A stretch of DNA of 64,000 nucleotides, taken from NCBI GenBank assembly GCA_914767715.1, contig OU612066.1, forward strand, positions 26,946,283-27,010,282, in the 5' to 3' direction. The position numbers and the translations under genes were made by a program. This document shows, piece by piece, positions 40,501 through 52,500 of the stretch. The stretch is from Membranipora membranacea. Taxonomy: Eukaryota > Bryozoa > Gymnolaemata > Cheilostomatida > Membraniporidae. Every line of letters starts with the position of its first letter. Position 1 is the first letter of the stretch. The notes beneath the pieces were generated by a model. The model was not told the origin of the DNA. It did not search any database and saw nothing but the letters and a program-made list of their open reading frames with translations.

Positions 40501-43500
40501 GATAGATGGGCATGAGTAGAGCGTTGTTACAGGATCCCCGCTGTAGATAAGGTGATTATTTGTCCATGAAATATAGTTTACGGCTTTCAAGCTACCTTTG
40601 AGGATCTCCCTCACTGGTGAAATTTTATCTAATATAAAACTAAGTTCAGGATTGTTGGTAATGTAAATTAAAGTCTGTGGATCACTACTGTACCATCCTA
40701 AGTCTTTTCTAAATGTTAGAAGAATTATTCCTGGTGAATAGGAATACACATGCTCAGCGTTCACGGAGGCTCGAATTGTAGCGCTAAAGCTCCAGTCCCT
40801 GTTGAGTACAAGCAAACCACCGCTTTTTGTTGTCACATAAATACTTGCATCTGAAAATGCAATCCAGCGTAATTGAATGTCATTTTGTGGGACTGATTTG
40901 CCCATTGTGTTCTGAATATAGTTGTCTGAGGAAAGCTGATGCATTATGGTCACATATTTCGTGTCTATGTTTATGTGTCTGATGGCATTCTTGTCAGTCA
41001 GATACACCTCAGTTGAGTTCAGTGGGTCAGCCACGATGTGATAAGGGAAGATATACTTTATTCTTGTCCCTTCATCCGTTGGGTCCTCTCCATCATAATG
41101 GCGATTCTCTCTACAGAATCCACTAAATGTATGTACGGATTTTATAGCCAAGTCAATCGATCTAATGCAGTGGTTCCCAGAGTCCACCACAAGAATGAAA
41201 GTGGAATTGACCTGGAGATAGGAAGAGATTGATCCAAATCTTGCCTCCTTCAGTGCACCATTGACCATACCAGATGATATGAACCTTTCTCCGGTGATGA
41301 ATTCAATTGTATTGTTCTCTGTTATTCGACCCAATGTATGGCCGTTCAACACCCCGTACATCTCCTCAGAATTATTGATGCACTCATGGAGATTGCTGAT
41401 TTTCGGTAACGTCCCAATTGTTGAATGGTCTAGACAGCGTTCATACACTTTGGATATCAAATTATCCTGAAGGTTTTGTGCTAAACAGTAGCTGAAATAA
41501 AGACAATACAAATTAAAACCAATAAATTAACCACATCAAATACATAAATCTGCCCTTAAATCGTCAATGTGATGTCATATCATAATATATATCTGATGTG
41601 ATGAATTGACTGCGATAATTGTGACGATAAATAACAAGGGTTTGTTGATAGCAGATCATGAGATTTATGGCGCCATTGTTTCTCAATGTGTTTGGTTTCA
41701 ACCATTATTGTAACACTGTGTCTGTACTGAATATCTATGAAATGGAAAGTAACATGCATACTCATATAGATTCCAAAAATGACATACAAATAAGTATTTT
41801 TATCTTTACGTGATAACATATACCTGATATTCAAAGTTGAAAGCCATACCACTAAAGACACGCTGAATACTCTCATTGTTTGCATCACTGTGCTCTCTGC
41901 ATCTGAACAACTTGCTTCACTTGAAGTGAATACTGCAGCATTTGAAACATCTGGACAACCCTATCATTGAATACATATTGTCATTGATATGAATTCATGT
42001 AGTTCCTTATTTGTTTTTCGTCATGTTGAATCTTATCATTGCGTTCTAAGTCCTCCAACACCTTTACGGTTATAAAATGACATGTTTCCTTGTACTTCTG
42101 CCCTACATTGTTTGTACAGTACAGGCGCCAATACTACTTTTGTAAATGTGCATACTTCTTGATCCTTACTCAGCATTATCAAATTATGAGAAAAAGGCCC
42201 TATGACTCGTTAGAGAACTTGATTGGGTTTAACCAAGCCAGAATGAAAGGTAGACTACAAATATTTGAGAAAGCACTTAATTATTTATGTATAGGATATC
42301 AGTTCGCAAAAATCCAAAGCTTCACGAAACCACAAAAATGAATCACTTATAATCGATGTAATCTTACTAGTTCTTGGGACATGAATTACTAGGAAATTAC
42401 CAAAATATCATGCAGTAGTCCATTTGTGTATGAGTTTATTGGTTGATTGAGGGTCATAGTCAGAGCCAATGAATATCAATCCAAGCTGTCCTTACTAAAA
42501 GGAGAAGTGATTGAGGATTATATAACATACATGACAAGTTGCCCGATTTGGTTGGGTGCACCCCACTTTTCAGGTCAACAACAGAAAGTTAAGACCTTAA
42601 CCATATAGTGAATGGAACAGATATTGCAAAAACGTCTGAAAACACTATTTAGTGCAACAAAAACAAATACTTACTATTATATAGTAAGTAATATTAAGTA
42701 TTTGTTTTTGTTGCACTAAATAGTGTTTTCAGACGTTTTTGCAATATCTGTTCCATTCACTATATGGTTAAGGTCTTAACTTTCTGGCTCTGCACAATCT
42801 GGATCTACAACATAACCATTGAACTCTGTTTCTCTCTCGGTTGGTGATTCGGGCTCCTCATACTGGTGGATGCTGATTTGTTCAATTATGCATTGGTCAT
42901 TGATCTGTGACAGTTGTGTCTCTACCGTGCTGTGTGAAGTTGAAGCTCTCCCCTCAACAGACTCCACTAGGTCTATTGACTTGCTGTAATAATGGCCTTC
43001 ATCATCATCGACCAGCACTGGCTTGTAATAAGTATCATCTTCGTCTTCTATGCTTGGAGGATGTGGCAAATCTCTATTTGGTTGGTGTCTATGTTGGTCC
43101 AATGCCAGTTTTCTTTGTTTCCTTCGCCTTATCCAGATGATTACAGTGATGAACACAATGGTTACAAGCAGTAAAGATGTGATTGAAATTATCCCCACAT
43201 AGAGTATGTTGGGATAATTTTGAGCACGGCGGCTATCTGTTGTGAAGGGTGATAAATCTTCTGGTCTGTCAGAACTGGTTTTTAGATCAGCTTTAGATAG
43301 CTTTTGATCAGGCGACTGCCTGTGGGGAGTTTGTAGTCGTAAAATTTAAATTTGATTCTCTAGTGTTACCTTCGCCAGAGAGACTGCCATTGTCAAGCCT
43401 GCTGCTACTACTAGGAATGTTGATGGAAGTATGATCTGTCCCTTGGTCAGTACTCTTCTCTCCTGAACTAGAAGTTATCTGCTTAATGATGACCGAGTTA

Positions 43501-46500
43501 TCAGTACTTGTTTGCAAGCCTCCGCTGCTGCTGCTGCCTGAACTTGAATCGGGACAAAAAGGAGGACAGTTGATGCATGGTTCATACAGTTTGAGAATAT
43601 GTTCATATTTAGCTGGTAACAATAGATTTCAAGCGTTTTGGAAAGTTGGTAAAATTTATTTATTATATTATTCGAGTTGTTGTTGCATCGATCGTCATCT
43701 GAACACTTGAATAACATAATTTACAGACACAATGACGCGCAATTATCATCAGAAATGGCAATTTTAGGATTTATGGCATGGTTGATACAGTTTTATCAAT
43801 ATTGAGAAGTGTTTTGGGAACTCACAGATTGGCAAATATAAAGTATTGTTACCTTCAAGTCTGACCTCTACGATAGAAGGGCACGAGTGTAATGTTGATA
43901 TAGATTGCCCACTGTAGATAAGTTGATTATTTGTCCATGAAATGTAAGTAACAGGTTTCAAGCTTCCTTTGAGAATCTCTTTCAAAGGTGAAATATTTTC
44001 CATTATAAAACTCTCTACTGAATTGTTCAGATTGTAAACTAAAGTCTGTGGTGGGGTTCTGAACCACCCAGTGTCTGATGTGAATGTTAGAAGCATTATT
44101 TCTGTTGAATAGGCAAATACCCGCTCCACCATTGAAGATGATAGCATAAGTGCACCCAACTTTTCGAATTGAATGATATTACTTAAGCTCCAGTCCCTGT
44201 TTAGTACGAGGAGACCATTGTATCTAGATGTCACATAAATGCATGTATCTGAAAATGCAATCCAGCGTAATTGACTGTCCCCCATAGCGCTGTCAGGAAC
44301 TGAATGTCCTATTATTGTGTTCTGAATATAACCATACGAGGTGAGCTGGTACATTATGGTTACATTTTTAGTGTCCGTGTCAATACGTCTGACGGCATTT
44401 TTGTCAGTCAAGAATACTTCAATCGAGTTTGATGGGTCAGCCATAATGTGATAAGGCATAATGTATTCATTACTCATCCCTTCATCGGTTGGGTATTTTC
44501 CCCGTGGCTGACGTTTAGCTGAACAGAAGCCGCTAAATGTCTGTACGAATCTAGTTGCCAGGTCAACAGACCGAATGCATTGGTTGCCAGAATCCACCAC
44601 GAGAATGAATGTAGAATTAACCTGAAGATAGGATGATATCGATTTGAATCTTGCTTTTTCTAGTGCTCCGTTGACCATGCCAGATGATCTGAACTTTTCT
44701 CCAGTGACATATTCGATCGTATTGTTTTCCGTTATTCGACCCAATGTATGTCCATTCAAAACCACATACAACACCTCAGAGTTATTGATGACCTGTTGGA
44801 GGTTGGTGATTTTAGGAAATAATACGGATGTATAGTTCAGACAGCGTTCATCCGCAATGGATATAAGGCTTTTTTGAGGCTTTTTTGCTGAGCAGTAGCT
44901 GAAAACAAGACAATGAGCACATATGATACATGTTATTTGGCAGAATATGCTTAATGCTACTCAATATGTATACATCTGTACACAATCACTATGATCCCAT
45001 GGTTCGAATGGGGCCATCGGTTGAGATGTCCACTCCAGAATCAAAAGGATACTTACAATTTCCATGATAATGGAACTTAAAAAAGAATGGCCACAGGTGG
45101 GATTTGAACCCGGGCCTCCCGCGTCACAGTATAAGAGATGCCATAGGGCCGCATTGAAGCACATTAGTTCCCTAAGGTGAATGAACATGAACCAACACAA
45201 ACAAAAGTTAAACCAATGCTATTCTCATTATTCGATAACTCCTAAAATCAACGTGACATCCAACCATGGGACCTCCTTCAGTTTCTTTGCTGTCATTGTA
45301 AATGAAGAGAATAAAGGTTTGAATGTAGTTCAATTTATCTGTATAAATGGCAGTCGAACGAATAATAAACAAAGCTGAAGAAAGATTTTTAGTTTAGAGA
45401 ATAAAATGGATTGAGTGTGGGACAAAAGTTTGTATCAGTCTAGAGTTTCTTGGGAGAATTGCGAATATTGATAATAGAGTTTCTTAAATCTGCATAACAT
45501 ACCTGATTATCAGAATTGCAGCACATGCAATGGTTATTAAGTTGAGTCGTTTTACTATTTTCATCCCTATGACCAGCAATGCTCTCATATTATGCCCCTG
45601 TGCTTCCTTTAGGAACTACTTGTTTCATTTGAAATAAATACAGCGGTTGTGACACCTGTTACCATTTCGCTGTTACCATGTACCACATAAGTTCCCTGTT
45701 TGTTTTGCGTCATGTCTCAAATTCTAATTTGGTATCTTATCACTGATTTCGAAACCATGCAGACATCCCTCATCATCGATAAGGCAATTAAATTAAAGAC
45801 ATCTTTTCTCATAGATTTGGCCACAGTGTTTGTACAGCACTGCTACAAACAAAAACAGATTCCACATGAGTTATTTGAATTAATTATTAGATAAATTGAG
45901 ATACTTACTTACTTGATACTTGCCGGAGTAATCTCCACTTCTTAGTGTAGAAGGTTCTGGAAATGTGGCAGCTCATGGTCCGATAACGTTCCGAGGTTCA
46001 ATTGCCAGAAAACCAGGGGAGGGACGGGATGTGGGCTAACCAGGGGGGCAGAGATGTCTGCTTTGGGGATCCAGTTGGTTCCAAGAGCGGCTCGTGTTGA
46101 TGTAGAACGAGTTCATGTGGGACTTGGTGTTGTGATGGTCCACTCGGTACTGTTGGTTGTGGCGGTGTGCGCTGGTTAGTCGATCAGTCATACAGACATA
46201 GTTGTTGATGTCAGTGCTCACCTCCTTGAAGTGCATGGCTCTAAACAGGCAGAGACGCCTGTGGCTTCGTCGGTCCTCGAGCTTCTCCCAGTCCAGTTTC
46301 AGAAGGATGCTGGTAGTTGAGGCATGGCTGGTTCGGGATATGTTGAACACAGCACGGGCTGATCTTCTCTGTACTGCTTCAACTTTGGTGGGAAGTGTCT
46401 TTGGGAGAGGATCCCAGGCACTAGATGCATATTCGAGGACTGGACGCACTAGTTGTTTGTAGGCTCTCACACGAAGGTTGGTGGACTGTGGCGGTATGGT

Positions 46501-49500
46501 TCTCTTTATGAAGCCTAGTGTTGTAGAGGCTTTGCTGGTAATGTACTCAATATGAGAGTTCCATTTGAGATCTTCTTGTACTTTTACTCCTAGGTATTTG
46601 ATGGTGTCAACCTTGGGGATGACTTCCTGCTGTAGTTGGTAGGAGGGGGGCTCTGTCTTTGTGCGTTTTCTACTGAAACGGACAAACTCGCATTTGGAGG
46701 GGTGGAACTCCATGTTCCAGTCGAGTTCCCATTTCTCTAGCTTGCGCAGATCTTCCTTGAGCTGGTGTGACTTATCAGTCGTGGCATATATGATTGTATC
46801 ATCTGCGAAGAGTCTCACGTGGGATGTAACTGAGCTAGGAAGGTCGTTTATGTAAAGCAGGAAGAGGGATGGGCCAATGACAGAGCCCTGTGGTACACCA
46901 GAGGTCACAGCACATAGATCAGATGAGACTCCTTGCAATGTGACAGCTTGAGTTCGGTTTCTGAGGAAGGATGCAGTCCAGTTAGTGATTTGGTCGCTTA
47001 TACCAGCTGATTTCATCTTCTGGAGGAGTTTTGGATGGTTTACCTTATAGAAGGCTTTGCTGAAGTCGAGCGGACAAGCATCAACTTCCTTTCCTGCATC
47101 GGAAGTTGATGCGTGTCTGCTCGACTTCAGCAAAGCCTTCGATAAGGTAAACCATCCAAAACTCCTCCAGAAGATGAAATCAGCTGGTATAAGCGACCAA
47201 ATCACTAACTGGACTGCATCCTTCCTCAGAAACCGAACCCAAGCTGTCACAGATTGTATAACGGGTTTTACTTTGCATCTCATTGTTGGAATAAAATGGT
47301 GACAAGGTAATGCAATGCATACTGTCTCTCGTGATCTTGACTAGGCTTATAGATTACTGATAAACTAGGCTATCATTACCACAAAGGAGATGTCGTAATC
47401 CTAAGTATGCAACCTGCGTGACTTTCATTTGCACATGTGAAATAACAATGAGTTTCGTTTTGGTCCTGATAGCAGTATTGGTCAGGGAGAATGCGACTGC
47501 CCCTGTATGAATTTATAATCAATATTAGCTAAGATTGACAACAGAACATAACTCTTGCTATCAGTTCATCACGGATTGGAAAGAGTAGCCACCAGAGCAG
47601 GCGACCAATCAACTGGCTTCCGAAACTCAATTTTGCAGAGATCAGCTTATGCCTCAACGCTGCACATGCGCCGAATGAGCGCAATGGCTAATTATAGTTA
47701 ACCTTATGTTTATTCAAACGATGCTTCCTAGGTCCTGCTGTACGGCTGGTATGCCCAAGATCTATACATTGATATCTTACAAGAGAAAATAAAGTTTAAC
47801 TATAGTACTATGGCACAAGTTCAAGGAGCTTTATTTATATGCTTCATAGCTTGGTCCATAATCCGCAATAATTCTACTATTTGAATTCAAATAGAAGCTT
47901 AACAATTCTGTGTTCTGAGATAACATCTTAATTCAACTTATTTGTAGGATGAGTGTAGTTTTGTGAGCCTCCGAGATATTCATAGACTGCTGGATGTAGC
48001 TAACTGGTTCTACATGCAGAGGGATCACCTGTTCCCTGCTATGGATGAGCTAAAGATGAGGAAGGAAAATCCAAGTATGCATCTAGAGTCATTACAGTCC
48101 TCAGCTGTATTTGAGGATGAATCTATGTCTACATTGATGGACGGCAGACCACAGACCGATTATAAGGTATGTCTTCATAATAAGTGATCACAATGCATTT
48201 CTAACTATGTGTCACCTCCAATCTAGCACCTTTCCCACGTTTTTTCAACCAAAAAGTATACAAGAAGGGTATTATCATTTTGTAAAGTTAAGTAATTCAC
48301 TGTATTCTCCATATCTGAAATAGCATAATTGGTTTCATTTATCAAACAAAGAATAGCCAGTCTCTAGAAGCATTCAAGAAATGCCCGAATCATCGATGTT
48401 GGCATTTTGTTACTGTTTGCAGTTTTGTAAAACACCATTTCCCAGACTATACTTTTCATGCTAGTAGGGACAGCCAATCAGATCAAAGGTTGTATTGATA
48501 TTTCCGTTCCATGAAAAGAGTTTATTTTAGTGACTGTATATTATTTGGGTACAACAAGCCCAGTGATAAATACTATCCGGTAACTACAAACTTCATCACT
48601 CAACGCCTTAATATATCCACTCACCAGCTCAATCAACTTTATCAACTTGAAAACAACATCCTCATTCGTTTCTAGAAAGAATTTTGTGCGCGGTGCTTGG
48701 CGCTTGCTTTGGGAGTCTGCTACCTAGCTAGACTAGAAGATCAGACCAGAGAGGATTTCCTGACATTTGTTGGGGGAAAATTAGAGAGGATGATATTTGC
48801 CACCCAGTACGGAAGAGATGGCAAGAAATTCCTCACTGATCAACTTGAGTTGTAAGTGATAAATAGAAATAACCCAATGTGTCTCGTTTTGGAAACTTTT
48901 GAAACATGAACACTGATTTTAATCAGCTTGTTGAAAGAGTCATAACCAAACATAAGAATATGACAAATAAATATAGTTATAGTTAATATTGTTGATAATA
49001 ATATATCAGCTGTGTACTATTTATATGGATATGCCCTCTGGTTGTGTTGATCAATTTGTGTGCTAAATAAAAGGCAACATCATAACACAAAAATAAAGTG
49101 ACCAAACCATGAGTGTTGTTGAAGGTTTTGAAGTTTTTACAACAGGATAATAAGTTGGGGTTGGAGGATATTTGAACCAATTGGAGCAAGTGGAAGTGTA
49201 CGCTTTTATAGCTTCAATGCTCAAAGTTGTGGGTGAAATCTATCTTCTGCCCGTACTGTATTTTGCAGCTGCCAGGACTTGTTTGTGAGGGAAGTAATTG
49301 ATGAAGAGATGCATAAGAACATAGCTAAAAACAGAGCTCTGAAAGAGAACGTATTCATGATGATCGTCTGCATTGAGAATAGGATTCCCCTCTTCCTTGT
49401 GGGAAAACCAGGCAGCTCAAAATCTCTCTCTAAAGCCATGATTATGGACTCTATGAAAGGAACGGCTTCAAAGAGTGATTTCTTCAAGAGAATGAAACAA

Positions 49501-52500
49501 GTTAGTTTTAATCTCTGCCTCTCTGTCTTCTTTTATCTCCACCTGTATATTGGTTTAATACAAATCTGAATTGACTCCTAATTACGTAATACCACAAATT
49601 AATAGAGAGTCTTGCACAGTTTGGATATTTTCAGTTGTTCTAGCTCAGACAAATTATAATAATTTTTCTCTTCCAGACATACATGCTGTCCTTCCAGTGT
49701 AGTAGACACGCTACACCAGCAGGTATTGTAGGCGTGTTCAACCAGTGCGCCAACTTCCAAAAAGAGCTAGACCTGGACACCTTTGTCTCTGTCGTAGTTC
49801 TTGATGAAGTCGGATTAGCTGAAGACTCTGAGAACATGCCCCTCAAGGTTTGTGCCATATTATCATGTCTATTTCAATGAGATTTTGACTTCTTTAATCA
49901 GAATCTTGAATTGAATTGAATGGCATAGCAGGCATACCCAATCTATGGCTACGCCGCTAGCCTATTCAACACACTGGGAATACATGTAATGAAGGTAGTC
50001 AATCAATTTTGCAAAATGATCAGTATCCACATGATGGTTTGTTTTTTAGACACTGCATCCTCTTCTAGAAGATGGTTGCGAGGGAAACACAAAACCAGAG
50101 CCATGGATGAAATGTGCCTTCATCGGAATCTCTAACTGGGCCCTGGATCCAGCTAAGATGAACCGTGGTATCTTTGTACAGAGAGGAACACCTAAAGACG
50201 ATGAGCTACAACAGATCGCTAAGTATGCGCACAATTCATTTTTGATTATAGAAAGGTTGTAAAAAGTACCGCTTCTTTTTGTTCATTTCTTAATAGATAG
50301 GGCCTGCCTTAGCCTTGACTCACGGCCACGATTTTTTGGAATTCCAAAAAATAAACTAAAAAACAGGGCCGCGTGACAAGGCTATGCCTGCATAGTTCAA
50401 ATCAAGGCATACATATCCTTTGGTTTTATATGACTGATATTTATGTTACAGTGAGATATGTAAGAATTCCTCAGCAACAGTGAAAGACTTTATCAGTCCG
50501 TTGGCTCGAGGATATCTAGAGATATGTACAGAGCATAAACCAGAGGAGAGAGATCTTACTGAGTTCTTTGGTCTCCGTGATTTCTACAGGTAGGCACACT
50601 GCTTGGTTTGTCCTGTTGTTGCCCACAAAAAAGATGTTTTCTGTAGTGTTGTGCTACCAGTTCCAGTTCCAGTTCCAGTTCCAGTTTCAGTTCCAGTAAT
50701 TAATATTTTTTGTGAGGAAAACTTATTGAGGGTGTGATCAGCTTTTTGGCAGTGATTTGCCCGATGCATGGTGTGTTAATGCCTTGATATGATCAATCCA
50801 TTACCATAATCTGATGACAATGTACAATATGTTTCGTACTTATTACATCTGTGTCATAGTGGGTTCATTGTAATATGTGAACATTTGTTTTCTTCTAGCT
50901 TGATGAAGATGGTTGTGAACTTTGCTGACACATCAGAACACGGTTTGAATCGTAATCACTTGGAGCACTCTATCAAGCGTAACTTTGGAGGCTTCGATCC
51001 TGATAAGTTCGACCCGATGAATGTTTTCACACGCCACTGTAGAGATAAGTTTGAGCGTTTAGCTCCTAGTCTCAACAATCTACCACTCACTGATTCTATG
51101 GGTCTGATTAAGACGAGTCTTACCGGGGATGCTATGGGTAAGCTGGATGATGTCCCTGATCATCTGAAAATATCTGAGCTGATGTCTGAAACAATGGACC
51201 AGGAGATGATGGATACTGCAGATGGGGGCGAGATGACTGATGGATCGCCGAAGACTGCTGGCACAGGGTAAGATTGACTAGGTTCTAATCCCAACCTCTT
51301 TTTGTGTGAATCGATGTTCAACATATGTGCATTAGTTTCTCAAAGTCTCACATATACCAACTGTTAAACGAGCATGATCTGAGCTTAGACTAACTTCCCA
51401 GTAGACTCGTATATGTTGCCTGCGACTTCTTCAATGTGTGATTTCCAAGCTCAATTACAATTGATGATCTTAATATATAGTCATATCTTTAAGATGACAA
51501 GGTCAGTTGAGTCAGGTTGAAAATGTTGGCTTCAAGAAAAGACTTCTGTGTTTCTCTGTGATGGTCCCAGTTGGCACCACCTAGAACTCACCCACAATCA
51601 CAATGGTCCCACAATTACAACGGTCCCACAATAACAAAGGTCCCACAATTACATTGGTCCCACAATTACAATGGTCCCTCAATTACAACGCTTGACAATT
51701 TTTTTTTCGCACAGAATTGAGAGCAGATACTTGTTGATTCTGGTGGAAAGTCTGAGTGTACTCAGTATAATATTAGATGAATTTGGCAGAAAACAGACAC
51801 ACAAACCGATGGTTGTGTTCGGAAGTCGATTCAAAGATGACGTCTCCTACACCCAGGTAAATACACACATTATTGACTCTGTTACTGTAACTATGATGGA
51901 AGGGGTGAAACAGAATCGCCCGTTGGTTGTCATTGAATAGAATAAACAAGGAAATTTGAGCCAAATCCTCAATTTTACTAAGCCCAAAACCTTAAATCAT
52001 AATTCAGCGGATTTGTTCCCAAATTGTTCAATGACATATCCAGTATGGCTAAATGTACAATGTTGTTTCACATCAATCCTTGTGATCTTTGGACTACTGG
52101 CTAGATAAACCATAAACCAAATTCATTCAAATGGTATTGAAACCACAATTATCAGCTTTACAACAATTAATCTTTTAGCGAAGATATAATTAATATTAAT
52201 CAAAACACTTAATGCCTCTGTAGGTGTGCCACAACATCTACAGAATAAAGACATGTATGGACATGGGACGCCCTGTGATTCTACTGAACCTGGATGATCT
52301 CTACGAAAGTTTGTACGATGCCCTGAATCAATACTTCTCTACCTGGGGTGACAAAAAGTTTGTGGATCTCGGTCTAGGTACCCACAGAGTGAAAGCATTT
52401 GTTGATGACAGATTCAGGTATGTAGGAAGTGATATGATGAAGAATTTTCAAAAACAGCCGGTCTTTATATACATATCACTATCAGTGACCTGAGCTTTAA

